A DNA stretch of 64,000 nucleotides from Lachnospiraceae bacterium (GTDB lineage Bacteria > Bacillota > Clostridia > Lachnospirales > Lachnospiraceae), in NCBI GenBank assembly GCA_910576385.1, contig CAJTIR010000015.1, forward strand, positions 31,000 through 94,999, given 5' to 3'. A program made the translations under genes and the position numbers. Shown piece by piece: positions 1 through 9,336 of the stretch. Within the stretch, counting starts at the first letter, position 1; the number at the start of each line of letters is the position of its first letter. Below the pieces are notes generated by a model. That model searched no databases. It had not been told where the DNA came from and was given only the letters and a program-made list of their open reading frames with translations.

Positions 1-2
1 AT

Positions 3-362
3 ATGAAATACAATGCATTCCTTGCTCTTGCCAACCGCAAAACTGGTAAGGTAACATTTAAATGGCTGACAACCTATCATCCAAAAACAACCTCTGTCAT
101 CGTAGGGGAAACGCGTATGGTAAAATTATCGGACAGCCGTTTTGCCATCCTTTATTCCACTACACAGAAAGGGAAAACCAGCTTAAATTATGCAGTGTAC
201 AGCGATACCGGCAAAAAGATTTACTCCAAAAAATATTCCAATATGGTATTTGACGGCGATTCACAGCCCATTTTAGATAAAGGACGCATTATCTGGATAT
301 CTTCAACCGAAAAAAACGGCAAGACAAAGACTAAACTTTACGCTATACCTGCCATATTTTAA
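3..362 (+). CDS. C-terminal part of an unrecognised protein (cut by window edge)
   Basis: An open frame runs from the window edge to a stop at 360-362. The first ATG is only two bases in, with no room to see a ribosome binding site, so this is probably the end of a longer gene. The 119 visible residues are rich in beta-strand-like segments separated by Gly/Lys turns (for example YSDTGKKIYSKKYSNM and WISSTEKNGKTKTKLY), which resembles the last blades of a secreted or surface beta-propeller-like domain. I do not recognise a family. It is followed by a strong hairpin terminator at 395-461. Confidence 0.55.
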   Translation: MKYNAFLALANRKTGKVTFKWLTTYHPKTTSVIVGETRMVKLSDSRFAILYSTTQKGKTSLNYAVYSDTGKKIYSKKYSNMVFDGDSQPILDKGRIIWISSTEKNGKTKTKLYAIPAIF

Positions 363-394
363 CAGCTAAAAGATTTAAAAAAGTATGGAATATA

Positions 395-461
395 AAGAAG
401 AGTCCCCCTAGGGAATCAAGAGATTGCAAGGCCTGATTTCCCTGGGGGACTCTTCTTTTTT
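395..461. terminator. Bidirectional rho-independent terminator
   Basis: A long near-perfect inverted repeat (arms about 395-418 and 433-456, core AGTCCCCCTAGGGAA / TTTCCCTGGGGGACT) is followed by a T run on the plus strand and by TTCTTTATA on the minus strand. It lies between the partial gene on the plus strand and the chemoreceptor gene on the minus strand, so it can end both. Confidence 0.85.
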
Positions 462-558
462 GAATGAGAAGATCTAAAAATTGGTATTATTAGACTCCCC
501 CTTTTGGCACAATAAGTTAGAAACAAAAAATTGGGAACCCAAATAACTTTCACTCATG

Positions 559-1500
559 TCACGCTTCATAATCTTCAATGATCGGCGGAATCTGTGAGAG
601 CATATTATAAATATCCTCAAACATCGCGCTTTTGGTAGTGCCCAAATTACTTGCGTAGTTGATATGCTTCATTACCTCCTGATACTGCTGTTTGGTCCTC
701 TCAAAGAAACCACACAAAGTCTCCAGGGACATTCGGGATTCCTCAATCACTCTTGAAATCTCTGACTGCACAGAAGTAGCATTTTCCGCCGCACCTGTAA
801 TCTTATCAAACATTTTATAAGTTTCATTGACCTTATTAATACTTTCTTCGAGCGCTTCATAAGATGCCTCAATACTGGCACTTAATTTCTCTGTTCCCTG
901 CTCTACATCACCGATATTTACATTTACCTCAGCGACCAAATTCTTAATCTCATCTGCTAATTCCTTGACCTCCACCGCTACAACAGCAAAACCTTTGCCC
1001 TGCTGTCCGGCTCTTGCCGCCTCTATAGAGGCATTCAATGCAAGAATATTGGTCTGATCAGCAATGGTAATAATTTTACTGGTGCTGCCCTTAATCTCTT
1101 TCACAGACTTTTGAAAGACTTCAAAAGTCTCTCCCATATTTCTAAAGTGCTCCTCCACTTGCTGAGAGCTGCCCTTTAAACTCTCCACTTCTTGCTGCGC
1201 CTCTTTTACTGATTGGGCAATCTCACTTTTCACTGTATTAAACTGTCCAGAAACCTCGTCAATATTAGAAAAATTCTGTCCAAACTCTTGCAATTCTTCT
1301 TGAAATTGCTCTGACTCTCCCAAGACACCGTCAAAAGAACTTCTTACCATACCCAATTCCTGAAGAGAATCTACCTCTTTTTGGACAAGTTCCCCATGAT
1401 AATCTTTGAGACTGCCAATTACATATACCACAGGATAGAGACTTTTGTCTTTGTCATGTTTCTTCCCTAATCCCATTTGGGATTTTTTTCTGAATGTCAT
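559..1500 (-). CDS. Soluble methyl-accepting chemotaxis protein (signalling domain only)
   Basis: The protein is a cytosolic chemoreceptor that should bind CheW/CheA through the conserved hairpin tip. The tip is clear around residues 143-165 ([20 protein letters not shown] followed by [14 protein letters not shown]), flanked by long coiled-coil arms rich in Glu, Gln, Ser and Lys. There is no membrane segment, no HAMP domain and no obvious N-terminal ligand domain; the first 50 residues are basic then mixed. The gene starts 12 bases after the FIST gene stop and has its own purine-rich ribosome site. In other bacteria FIST domains are often fused to MCP or other output domains, so the partner is probably the separate sensor. 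At 313 residues it is short for an MCP but complete for the signalling module. Confidence 0.88.
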   Translation of the reverse strand: MTFRKKSQMGLGKKHDKDKSLYPVVYVIGSLKDYHGELVQKEVDSLQELGMVRSSFDGVLGESEQFQEELQEFGQNFSNIDEVSGQFNTVKSEIAQSVKEAQQEVESLKGSSQQVEEHFRNMGETFEVFQKSVKEIKGSTSKIITIADQTNILALNASIEAARAGQQGKGFAVVAVEVKELADEIKNLVAEVNVNIGDVEQGTEKLSASIEASYEALEESINKVNETYKMFDKITGAAENATSVQSEISRVIEESRMSLETLCGFFERTKQQYQEVMKHINYASNLGTTKSAMFEDIYNMLSQIPPIIEDYEA

Positions 1501-1512
1501 TTCCTTCCCCCT

Positions 1513-2574
1513 TTATTCAAATACCACACAGGTCATAGACTGGTTTACAAAACGGTTATTATAATGTTCTCCATATCCCACAAGCCCTGCATGGCTGCCC
1601 AAAACACCCATTTCCCGCAGATACTCTTGCATGTAATGTTCCTCACTAAATAAAAGATACCGAAACAGACAATTGACAGAAAATACCGCTGATATCTTGG
1701 AAAAATCTTTGCGGATTGTCTGAATTGTATCTCTGACAATTGCCCGATAATCTCCAAGCTCCAATAAAATAAGCACATCCGAATCATTTACCTGACGAAA
1801 ACAGGTCAAAGCATTTCCACTCACCTCTTTGATGGAGATAATACAAGTATCATTTCCATTGATTTTCCCAAAAGGATTTTTAAAGGTCTGTGTGGTAATC
1901 TCTTGTTCTGTCACATGAAGAATCTCTTGATAAACCTGCTTTGCCGGTTTCCCGTTTAATTCTCCAATTATGTATTTGGCCCGATCAGTTCTAGAGGCAA
2001 TAAAGCGATAATCACCAAACTGATGATAGATGTTTTCTTTGTATGCCTTCACCTTGCCATTTTTATTCTTAATTAGTGCATATGCCACTGCATCCTCATA
2101 TATCTTCCCATTCGCAGACACCTTTCCAGCATCTCCCGTTCCGCCCACCAAAGCAATATTTCTCCGTTTCAAAACACTGTGAATCGTAGTCAGCGCACAG
2201 GCATCATTACCAGAACAAAAATCAATGCACACTGTATTAGTTTGGGAGGCTCCTACCTTATCCACATCCCGTTCCAGACGCTGAATGTACTTTACCGGCA
2301 TGGTAGATACCTGTTCCAATACATTTGCCGCCACATCAACCCCATCCGTATATGCTATAATACCAACGCCTTTTTCCACCACTCTGGTATCATAACTCAT
2401 CCCAATACATCCAATACTGGGCACCCCAGGATAGAGTTTCTCTAACTCTTTTACATGTGTCTCAAATTGTTCCTGGTTGGACATCAGCATAATCAATTGA
2501 GGATTATTCAGCCCACGGGCTGCTTCTTTTAAATTTCCGCTTTGGTTCATTCCAAAAAACTGTTTCACTATCAT
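1513..2574 (-). CDS. FIST-domain sensor protein
   Basis: This 353-residue protein matches the FIST_N and FIST_C layout: an N-terminal half with the pattern PGVPSIGCIGMSYDTRV and GVGIIAYTDG, a middle GGTGDAGKVSANGKIYEDAVAYALI, and a C-terminal half ending in HAGLVGYGEHYNNRFVNQSM. FIST domains are predicted small-ligand sensors (amino acids have been suggested) coupled to signalling outputs. No membrane segment is visible. I place the start at the ATG at 2574 because AAAGGG lies just upstream; an ATG 15 bases earlier has no ribosome site. It forms a tight two-gene unit with the soluble MCP downstream, so the two likely act as one split receptor. Confidence 0.88.
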   Translation of the reverse strand: MIVKQFFGMNQSGNLKEAARGLNNPQLIMLMSNQEQFETHVKELEKLYPGVPSIGCIGMSYDTRVVEKGVGIIAYTDGVDVAANVLEQVSTMPVKYIQRLERDVDKVGASQTNTVCIDFCSGNDACALTTIHSVLKRRNIALVGGTGDAGKVSANGKIYEDAVAYALIKNKNGKVKAYKENIYHQFGDYRFIASRTDRAKYIIGELNGKPAKQVYQEILHVTEQEITTQTFKNPFGKINGNDTCIISIKEVSGNALTCFRQVNDSDVLILLELGDYRAIVRDTIQTIRKDFSKISAVFSVNCLFRYLLFSEEHYMQEYLREMGVLGSHAGLVGYGEHYNNRFVNQSMTCVVFE

Positions 2575-2704
2575 GTCCCTTTCTTCCATAGATTATAGAT
2601 TGAAAATACATAAATGCCTTTTGCCGTTTAACGCTGGCAGAGACAAGATCTTACTTTGCTCTAATTTAATCTTACTATAAGCCGATATAAAACGTCAACG
2701 TTTA

Positions 2705-4066
2705 TTATTCTCCACGCAAAACTTCTAAAGCTTTTAAAATTTGATTATCATGCATTGGGTTATATTCCTTCTCCCCCTCCTGCCCTTGATACTCATATTC
2801 AAGCTCAATATCGGGAGAAATACCCACTCCATGAATATAATTTCCCTTAGGTGTAAAATATTTTGCCATTGTCACCTTAAGAGCGCTTCCATCCTCCAGT
2901 GGGATAATACTTTGCACAATTCCTTTCCCAAATGTTGTGGTTCCAATCAATGTACCATAACCATAATCCTTAATCGCCCCCGCAAAAATTTCAGAAGCAC
3001 TTGCACTATTCTCATTGATTAAAACTGCCATTGGTATATTCATGCACTTTGCATCGGATTTATAATCAGAACGGCTGCCATATTTATCTTCTGTATACAC
3101 TACCAAACCTTCTGGCAAGATCTGATCAAGCATATCACAGACTGCCTGCAGAACCCCGCCCGGATTATCACGCAAATCCACAATCATAGAAACCATTCCC
3201 TGGCTCTCTAGTTCTTTGACCGCCTCTGCAAACTGCTCCGCTGTGGAAACAGAAAATTCGGTAATCTGAATCCATCCAACATTTCCCTCCAACATCTGAG
3301 ACTGAACCGTAGGTACTTCAATCTGTCTGCGCTGTACATCAAAGCCCAGATTTTCTTGTTCCCCAGCACGCACAATTTCCAGATGAACAGTAGTTCCCTC
3401 TTCCCCTTTGATATGGGTGGTCAGTTCTGATAATTCCACACTGTCCGCCTCAATATCATCCACTTTGACGATCACATCTCCATCTCTCAGTCCCGCCTCC
3501 TCAGCCGGTGTACCTGGATAAACATGCAAAATCATCACCGTTTTGGTATCTACATTCTGTGTCAGTACAGTACCAATTCCATAATAAACGCCTGTGGTGC
3601 TGTCATTAAAAGAGGCAAACTCTTCTGCCGAAAAATATGCAGAATAAGGATCTCCTAAACCCTCTACCATTCCAGCATACATTCCTTCCACCATTGCATC
3701 TTGATCAACTGGTTCATAATAATATTGATCGATCAAATCTGCCAAATCTGCCGCTTTTTCTGTAACATCTTTTTGCGCAATTGCTTTCTTTGAACTTTCT
3801 GTATCTTTTTGTTTCTGTTTTTTGACTTCACTGTTGTTTGCTGTGGCTGTATTTCCCTGAATGAAAGCCATTCTTGCGCCAACTCCAACTGCCAATACAA
3901 CCAACAGCGTGCCTAAAATTCCGACCAGCATTCCAATGCCAAAGCCTGGTCCCTTCTTACCAGAAGACATGTTCTTATTACTCTGCTGCTGTTTTTGAAG
4001 AGCATATTCCTGTGCAAGTGTTTCTTGGGGATCTAAATTCTTTGAATGATTGTGCTGTGTGTCCAT
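2705..4066 (-). CDS. S41-family carboxy-terminal processing protease
   Basis: The 453-residue protein is a membrane-anchored C-terminal processing peptidase of the CtpA/CtpB type. A Lys/Gln-rich cytosolic tail is followed by one membrane segment (about residues 42-66), a PDZ domain (about 160-245, with the carboxylate-binding YGIGTVL region), and the S41 catalytic core with DLRDNPGG, the serine signature ENSASASEIFAG near residue 356 and the lysine in FGKG about 25 residues later. It acts outside the membrane on protein C termini. The gene follows ftsX by 117 bases in the same direction, a common arrangement in Clostridia, which suggests a role in cell-wall hydrolase control or division. The ribosome site is GAGGAAGAAT before ATG. 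Confidence 0.93.
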   Translation of the reverse strand: MDTQHNHSKNLDPQETLAQEYALQKQQQSNKNMSSGKKGPGFGIGMLVGILGTLLVVLAVGVGARMAFIQGNTATANNSEVKKQKQKDTESSKKAIAQKDVTEKAADLADLIDQYYYEPVDQDAMVEGMYAGMVEGLGDPYSAYFSAEEFASFNDSTTGVYYGIGTVLTQNVDTKTVMILHVYPGTPAEEAGLRDGDVIVKVDDIEADSVELSELTTHIKGEEGTTVHLEIVRAGEQENLGFDVQRRQIEVPTVQSQMLEGNVGWIQITEFSVSTAEQFAEAVKELESQGMVSMIVDLRDNPGGVLQAVCDMLDQILPEGLVVYTEDKYGSRSDYKSDAKCMNIPMAVLINENSASASEIFAGAIKDYGYGTLIGTTTFGKGIVQSIIPLEDGSALKVTMAKYFTPKGNYIHGVGISPDIELEYEYQGQEGEKEYNPMHDNQILKALEVLRGE

Positions 4067-4183
4067 ATTCTTCCTCTTTTCCTAATAAATTGAAGCGCTC
4101 TTATACCATCACTGGAGTCTCTATCAGAACTAATTTCATTCCTTTTATTTCCCATCACTTCCCCATTCCTTACATCGTTTACC

Positions 4184-5092
4184 TCAGACCTTCAAATGTT
4201 TTCTTATTGTCATGCGGCTGCCCAAAAATCCAATGCCCACACCAAGGATCAAAGCTACAGGTACCAAAACTGAAAATACTTGATCCACCGGAAGAAAATC
4301 TAACATCCCAGAAAGCCAGCGAAACTTATCTGCCACATAGAAGATAATCCTGCGGTACATAAAGTATAATACTGCAAGCGGCAGGGCGGAACCGATCACC
4401 CCAATCAAAATTCCTTCCACAATAAAAGGAGCGCGCACAAAATAATCCGTTGCACCAATTAGTTTCATAATCGCAATCTCCTCTCGGCGCACTGCAATAC
4501 CAACTGTTACAGTATTGCTGATCAAAAACACTGCCACACATAAGAGAATCAGGATAATTCCTGCTGAGACATAACCAATCAGGCGATTAAAATCTGTCAG
4601 AGTGTTTGCCGCCGCATCAGAACTCTTAACTTCCTTGACTCCATCTAAGGATTCAAGGTATGTAACTAAAGATTCCTGCATGGAAATATCATTCATATAC
4701 ACTTCATAATGAGCAGAATGTATCAGTGGATTATCATCGGCAAAATCCTCGGCAAATTCTTCTGCCCCCTCAAAATAAACCTTTTGAAATTCATCCCAAG
4801 TGTCCTCTGCCGATACAAAAACTTTCTTGGATACTTCCACCCGCTTATCAATCTGCTTGCCGATCGCTTTGATCTCCTTCTCTTTGATATTATCCTCAAA
4901 AAAAACAGTGACAGCAACGCCGGATTCTACTTCTTTTACCACTTTCTGAAAATTTACTACTACAGAATAAAATACCCCAAACAGAAAAATACATGCAGAC
5001 ATTGTGGCAATGGAGGCCAGAGAGAACATTTTATTCTTCCAGATATTTTTAACCCCCTGCTTTAAAGTATATAAAAATGTACTAATCCTCAT
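4184..5092 (-). CDS. ftsX: Cell division protein FtsX (permease-like)
   Basis: FtsX is the membrane half of the FtsEX complex, which couples ATP hydrolysis inside the cell to activation of peptidoglycan hydrolases outside. The 302-residue protein shows a first membrane segment at about 22-45, a large extracellular loop to about 170 containing FFEDNIKEKEI, then three more membrane segments (about 172-195, 220-245 and 270-292). I choose the ATG at 5092, which lies inside the end of ftsE (11-base overlap) and reads MRISTFLYTL as in other Firmicutes; a GTG nine bases upstream is the alternative. The overlap indicates translational coupling with ftsE. Confidence 0.95.
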   Translation of the reverse strand: MRISTFLYTLKQGVKNIWKNKMFSLASIATMSACIFLFGVFYSVVVNFQKVVKEVESGVAVTVFFEDNIKEKEIKAIGKQIDKRVEVSKKVFVSAEDTWDEFQKVYFEGAEEFAEDFADDNPLIHSAHYEVYMNDISMQESLVTYLESLDGVKEVKSSDAAANTLTDFNRLIGYVSAGIILILLCVAVFLISNTVTVGIAVRREEIAIMKLIGATDYFVRAPFIVEGILIGVIGSALPLAVLYFMYRRIIFYVADKFRWLSGMLDFLPVDQVFSVLVPVALILGVGIGFLGSRMTIRKHLKV

Positions 5093-5765
5093 AACTATCA
5101 CCTGCCTTCTCGTCTCCGACGATCACGCCTTTTTTCATAGTTATGACACGTTTCTTCATCGCCCGCACAATCTCCTGGTTATGTGTGACCACCAAAACAG
5201 TTGTCCCCCTATGGTTGATCTCTTCCAACAATTTCATAATATCCCAGGCATTATGAGCATCTAAATTTCCGGTAGGCTCATCCGCCAAAAGAATCTTTGG
5301 CTCATTTACCAACGCCCTGGCAATTGCCACCCGTTGCTGCTCCCCGCCGGAAATCTCCCGCGGATACGATTTATACTTTGCAGCCAGTCCCACCATAGAC
5401 AATACTGCCGGCACCTTGCGGCGCATTGACTTCGTGGGCGCGCCAATTACACGCTGGGCAAATGCTACATTCTCATAGACATTACGATCCTTTAACAGTC
5501 TAAAATCCTGAAACACTACACCGACATGCCTGCGAAATCTGGGCACATCTCGATGACGTATGCTTCCCAACTTCTGATTGTTGATCACAATATTGCCGCT
5601 GGTTGGCTCTAACTCCTTAAGTAATAATTTTATCAACGTGGATTTTCCTGAGCCACTGTCTCCGACCACAAAGACAAATTCTCCTGGCTCTATTTTCAGA
5701 CTGACATCGTTTAGCGCCGGAATCCCTGCCGAATATGATTTGCTGACATTTTCAAGTTTTATCAT
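5082..5765 (-). CDS. ftsE: Cell division ATP-binding protein FtsE
   Basis: FtsE is the cytosolic ATPase of FtsEX. The 227 residues hold a Walker A (GDSGSGKST, about 36-44), Q-loop (VFQDFRLL), signature (ISGGEQQRVAIARALV) and Walker B (ILLADEPTGNLD), with the typical FtsE start MIKLENVSKSY. Length is normal for the family. It is preceded by AGGAGG and starts 16 bases after the PucR-type regulator, and it overlaps ftsX, so regulator, ftsE and ftsX look like one transcript, possibly continuing into the S41 protease. Confidence 0.96.
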   Translation of the reverse strand: MIKLENVSKSYSAGIPALNDVSLKIEPGEFVFVVGDSGSGKSTLIKLLLKELEPTSGNIVINNQKLGSIRHRDVPRFRRHVGVVFQDFRLLKDRNVYENVAFAQRVIGAPTKSMRRKVPAVLSMVGLAAKYKSYPREISGGEQQRVAIARALVNEPKILLADEPTGNLDAHNAWDIMKLLEEINHRGTTVLVVTHNQEIVRAMKKRVITMKKGVIVGDEKAGDSYED

Positions 5766-5781
5766 CTATGCCTCCTAAATC

Positions 5782-6870
5782 CTAATAATCCAAGGTCTCC
5801 ATATATTTCATATATTTTACCACCATCAAGGCAATTTTAAAGGTAATGGCATCCTCAAATACACGCAGATCCAATCCTGTACTCTTTTGCAATTTATCCA
5901 GTCGGTAGACCAAGGTATTTCGATGGATATAGAGCTGCCTGGACGTCTCAGAGACATTTAAACTGTTCTCAAAAAACTTATTGATTGTCGTCAGTGTCTC
6001 CTCATCAAATTCATCTGGCGATTTGCCATCAAAGATTTCTTTGATAAACATCTTGCAAAGCGGAATGGGAAGCTGATAGATCAAACGTCCAATCCCCAAG
6101 GTCGAATAGGCCACGATATTGCGTTCCTCAAAAAAGATTTTGCCGACGTCCAAGGCCATACGTGCTTCTTTATAGGATCTGGACACCTCTTTAATCTCAT
6201 TGACAATCGTACCATAAGAAATATGAATCTCCTGGTCGTCATTGATATGGAACAGATTCAAAATCACCTCTGCTGTCTTATTTAAGTCATTGTAACTCTC
6301 ATTTTCAAGCACTTCCTTGACTACAATAATATTTTTTTCATCGACTGCTGTAATAAAATCTTTGGACTTGCTGCCCAAATAGCCACGCACCTTCTCTAAT
6401 TCATTTCCGTCTTTCTCCCGATTCGTCTCCACAATGAACACGACTCTTCGAGCCTCAGTATCAATATGCAGCTTTTTGGCACGATTATAGATATCTACCA
6501 ACAACAAATTGTCCAACAATAGATTCTTGACAAAATTATCTTTATCAAAACGTTCCTTATATGCCACTAAAAGATTTTGAAGCTGGAAGCTGGCAATCTT
6601 CCCCACCATATACACATCATCACTGTCACCATTGGCAAGCAAAATGTATTCCAACTGATGTTCATCAAACACCTTAAAAAATTGACATCCCAAAAAGACC
6701 TGGCTGTCCGCCGGAGAATCTACAAATGCCAGCGCCGCCGTCACATAGTTGTCCGTATCCTGAAAAGTTGCCGCCAAAACTTTTCCCTCTGTATCAATAA
6801 TGCATAAATCAATTCTGGTAATCCCCTTTAAACCGTCAATGGTATTTTGAAGTATCTGATTTGAGATCAT
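5782..6870 (-). CDS. PucR/CdaR-type transcriptional regulator
   Basis: This 362-residue protein has the architecture of sugar-diacid/purine-catabolism type regulators. There is an N-terminal putative ligand-binding region (about 1-130, ISNQILQNTIDG, IDLCIIDTEGKVLAA), a central degenerate GGDEF-like CdaR region (about 135-265), and a C-terminal helix-turn-helix of the PucR kind (about 300-358, with LNVSETSRQLYIHRNTLVYRL). The ATG at 6870 sits behind AAGGAG; a GTG nine bases upstream is less likely. It is directly upstream of ftsE in the same direction. The ligand cannot be read from sequence, and association with ftsEX does not by itself say what it controls. Confidence 0.88.
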   Translation of the reverse strand: MISNQILQNTIDGLKGITRIDLCIIDTEGKVLAATFQDTDNYVTAALAFVDSPADSQVFLGCQFFKVFDEHQLEYILLANGDSDDVYMVGKIASFQLQNLLVAYKERFDKDNFVKNLLLDNLLLVDIYNRAKKLHIDTEARRVVFIVETNREKDGNELEKVRGYLGSKSKDFITAVDEKNIIVVKEVLENESYNDLNKTAEVILNLFHINDDQEIHISYGTIVNEIKEVSRSYKEARMALDVGKIFFEERNIVAYSTLGIGRLIYQLPIPLCKMFIKEIFDGKSPDEFDEETLTTINKFFENSLNVSETSRQLYIHRNTLVYRLDKLQKSTGLDLRVFEDAITFKIALMVVKYMKYMETLDY

Positions 6871-7195
6871 TCTGTTCACTCCTTTTCTTTTCCTTCTCTT
6901 CTGCTATTCCTATTACGGCCACTTCTTCTGCTGCTGTTTCCCCCCAGGCAGGAATCATCTCCATCTGATATATCAAACAGCATCTGTATATTATTTCCTA
7001 TGCAACTTTCACAAATTTTATTTCTCTTTTTTTGCAGATGCGAAATAATCTAATTTGTATTTTAATGCAAAAGCACAAAAAAAGAAAGAGGAAATCTGCA
7101 AATTTTTATGCATTTCCTCAATTTTTTTTTTAAATATTGCCATTTTCATAATAGGCATAGTACACAAATCAAACATATCTTATTTAATCTCAAAA
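6871..7195. other. 325-bp gene-free AT-rich spacer
   Basis: The stretch lies between the PucR-type regulator start and the end of the YitT gene, both on the minus strand, so it should hold the promoter of the regulator-ftsEX unit and the terminator of the yitT unit. It is AT-rich with long A and T runs (for example 7118-7132). I could not pick a convincing promoter or a clean terminator hairpin by eye. Confidence 0.4.
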
Positions 7196-8056
7196 TTATT
7201 TTGGCAGTAAGAAACCTTCTCCGAGAACTTCTCTCACATCTCCCACCACCACAAATGCATTGGGATCCGTCTGATGTACCAGCTCTTTTAAAAATACAAT
7301 CTGTTTTTTGGAGACCACACAGTAAAGCATACCTTTTCTGGCCTTAGAATACATGCCATAAGCTTCAATGCCTGTGACGCCTCGTTCAAGTTCTTCCATA
7401 ATTCGTCCGGCAATTTCTTCATAATGATCTGTGATAATATAAGCGGCTTTTGAAAACTTCATGCCCTCTAATATGGTATCTGTCACTTTGGACACAATAA
7501 AGATCGCAACTATGGCATACATAGAAGAGCGCAGCCCAAACACATATAATCCGGCCAGCACGATCATTCCATCAAGCACCTGCATAATCTGTGCTACCGA
7601 ATAATGACGCAACCTGACTTGTAATAACACCGCCACCATCTCTGTACCCCCAGTGGTGGCATTAGCCCAAAGAATCATTCCCATAGCAACTCCAGCAAGC
7701 ACGCCGCCAAAAATTGAGGCTAAAATATAATCACCACTGACAAAATCTAATTCTGGTATTAAATACAGCCAGACAGAAAGCAAAATTGTGGCAAACGCCG
7801 TTCTGCCAATAAATTTTTTCCCTTTGATCTTTAGTGCAAGCAGAAAAAATGGAATATTTAACACTAAATTGGCAAACCACAATGGAATGCCCCCCTTGTA
7901 AAATATTCCAGTCAAGTTTTTCACCAAAATAGCAATTCCTGTAAAACCTCCTGTCACCAAGCCAACCGGATCAAATATACACTTAATAGCAAAGGCTAAA
8001 AGTCCTGTACCGGCAATAATCACCAGACTCAAAAAAACTGGATTTCGTTTATTCAT
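7196..8056 (-). CDS. YitT-family membrane protein (DUF2179 at C terminus)
   Basis: The 286-residue protein has five to six hydrophobic segments in its first 190 residues (for example PVFLSLVIIAGTGLLAFAI) followed by a soluble C-terminal DUF2179 domain (about 205-283, YEEIAGRIMEELERGVTGIEAYGMYS), the standard layout of YitT/YpjC/YqfU proteins. The transported or sensed substrate of this family is not established. I choose the ATG at 8056 because GAGAGGAA lies upstream and it falls seven bases after the stop of the glycosyltransferase gene; upstream in-frame ATGs at 8083 and 8089 would overlap that gene. Confidence 0.88.
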   Translation of the reverse strand: MNKRNPVFLSLVIIAGTGLLAFAIKCIFDPVGLVTGGFTGIAILVKNLTGIFYKGGIPLWFANLVLNIPFFLLALKIKGKKFIGRTAFATILLSVWLYLIPELDFVSGDYILASIFGGVLAGVAMGMILWANATTGGTEMVAVLLQVRLRHYSVAQIMQVLDGMIVLAGLYVFGLRSSMYAIVAIFIVSKVTDTILEGMKFSKAAYIITDHYEEIAGRIMEELERGVTGIEAYGMYSKARKGMLYCVVSKKQIVFLKELVHQTDPNAFVVVGDVREVLGEGFLLPK

Positions 8057-8063
8057 CGAAAAG

Positions 8064-8753
8064 TCATTCCTCTCCGTTTCCATTATCATTTTTATAGCGT
8101 AAAAGCATACTGTGTAAAATGCCCTTTTGAATTAATTTTCTAGCAAACCCTGCTACCTCTGAGACCCCCCGCCGGCTTGCATAGTGTTCTCCCAGACCAT
8201 ACCAAACTTTTGCATTCAATTTTCCCTTATGTTCTTGCAGAAAATACTCCTGCGTAGGTATGGGAATCACAGACAATATCAAATCCGGCGCTGCAATATT
8301 CACTTCATTGATCACAGCATCATAATCCCCACCACATTCTGACAACGCATAATCTCCTAAAATCTTCAGTTTTCCGAAAGCTTCCTTCAAAAAACCCTGC
8401 AATAGCTTGGTCTGCTCACTGGTATCTCCCAATAAATATACCGTTCTATGGCTACGCATTGCCTGTTTCATAAATTCATTGAAAAATTCATTCTCAGCAG
8501 TTTCCCTCACTCGCTGGGCAGAGGTCACTCCAGCCGCTTTTAAAATCTCCTTATCACAAATAATTGCCAAATCGAGATTTTCTATACAACTTTTCAACAA
8601 ATCATCTGTCTGTGCCTTGACTAACGTCTCCATAGAAATGTTCTCCACAGTACTCATTTTTGTATATGTCCAGTAATCCTCTATCTGAAGCATTGCTTCC
8701 TTGACAGTATAATTATCCAGGCTTATGCCTAATATTTCTATCTTCTTAATCAT
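8064..8753 (-). CDS. WecG/TagA/CpsF-family glycosyltransferase
   Basis: The 229 residues fit the GT26 WecG/TagA/CpsF family, which transfers N-acetyl-mannosamine-type sugars to lipid-linked precursors in teichoic acid or capsule synthesis. The N terminus IEILGISLDNYTVKEAM, the central CDKEILKAAGV and VYLLGD, and the C-terminal basic segment are typical. The usual GT26 motif around APDLILSVIPIPTQEYFL is recognisable but diverged, so the exact activity is uncertain. It is upstream of and nearly touching the yitT gene. No other teichoic acid genes are nearby. Confidence 0.78.
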   Translation of the reverse strand: MIKKIEILGISLDNYTVKEAMLQIEDYWTYTKMSTVENISMETLVKAQTDDLLKSCIENLDLAIICDKEILKAAGVTSAQRVRETAENEFFNEFMKQAMRSHRTVYLLGDTSEQTKLLQGFLKEAFGKLKILGDYALSECGGDYDAVINEVNIAAPDLILSVIPIPTQEYFLQEHKGKLNAKVWYGLGEHYASRRGVSEVAGFARKLIQKGILHSMLLRYKNDNGNGEE

Positions 8754-9111
8754 AAAATACTCATTTCATTCTATTTTGATGAAACTCTGATATAAGAGTT
8801 TTCCTGACAACTTATCTGTATAGTTACTCTAATTTATAAATCACTTTAGAAGTATACCAAATGAATAGATATTTTTCAACTATCGTTTTTTCCGTCAATC
8901 AGAGCAATCACACGATTTGGCACTTTGTCATTTTGCATGAAATATTATAATTAAATTAACAGAAATTTTTGAAACAATTTTTTAATTTTTTGTCTTCAAA
9001 AAAGTCAAGACTTTTTCTTATTTTTTTCTAAAATCATCAACTTTATTACAACTATACAAAACAAATGTTTCTTTTTTTTACTATGTAAACCAGTTTTTCC
9101 ACCCCCTATTT

Positions 9112-9203
9112 TGTGGATAATGTGGATAACTCGGTGTATAACTTTATTTTTTAGTATTTTTTGTGATTTCCATTGTGGATAACTTTTTTATAACTTTGGA
9201 TAA
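9112..9203 (-). promoter_or_regulatory. Cluster of DnaA boxes in an AT-rich intergenic region
   Basis: Three exact copies of the consensus DnaA box TTATCCACA (read on the minus strand) lie at 9112-9120, 9121-9129 and 9174-9182. A one-mismatch copy is at 9195-9203 and a two-mismatch copy at 9133-9141. All face the same way, two are directly abutting, and 9112 to 9133 and 9174 to 9195 are each 21 bases, about two helical turns. The flank 8940-9100 is very AT-rich. The gap 8754-9440 holds no gene. Genes on both sides run on the minus strand and no dnaA/dnaN is nearby, so I read this as a regulatory or titration cluster and not as the replication origin. Confidence 0.72.
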
Positions 9204-9336
9204 CTTTTGGGAAAATGGAAATTTTTGTGCAGTTTGTTATAGACATAAAATGACAAATCATGACCCTGGCACCGATACTTCGACAGATATTTATCACGAG
9301 ACGACAAAATTCGCGTATTGAGAGCCCCTGAGTATC

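Noticed and set aside
2681..2688. GCCGATAT, a sigma-28-like -10 box, with TAAT at the -35 distance
   Set aside because: It points along the plus strand into the antisense of the S41 protease gene, so it does not fit any gene in the window.
9112..9203. Chromosomal replication origin
   Set aside because: No dnaA, dnaN, rpmH or gidA-type genes are near and gene direction does not switch at this point. Kept only as a DnaA-box cluster.
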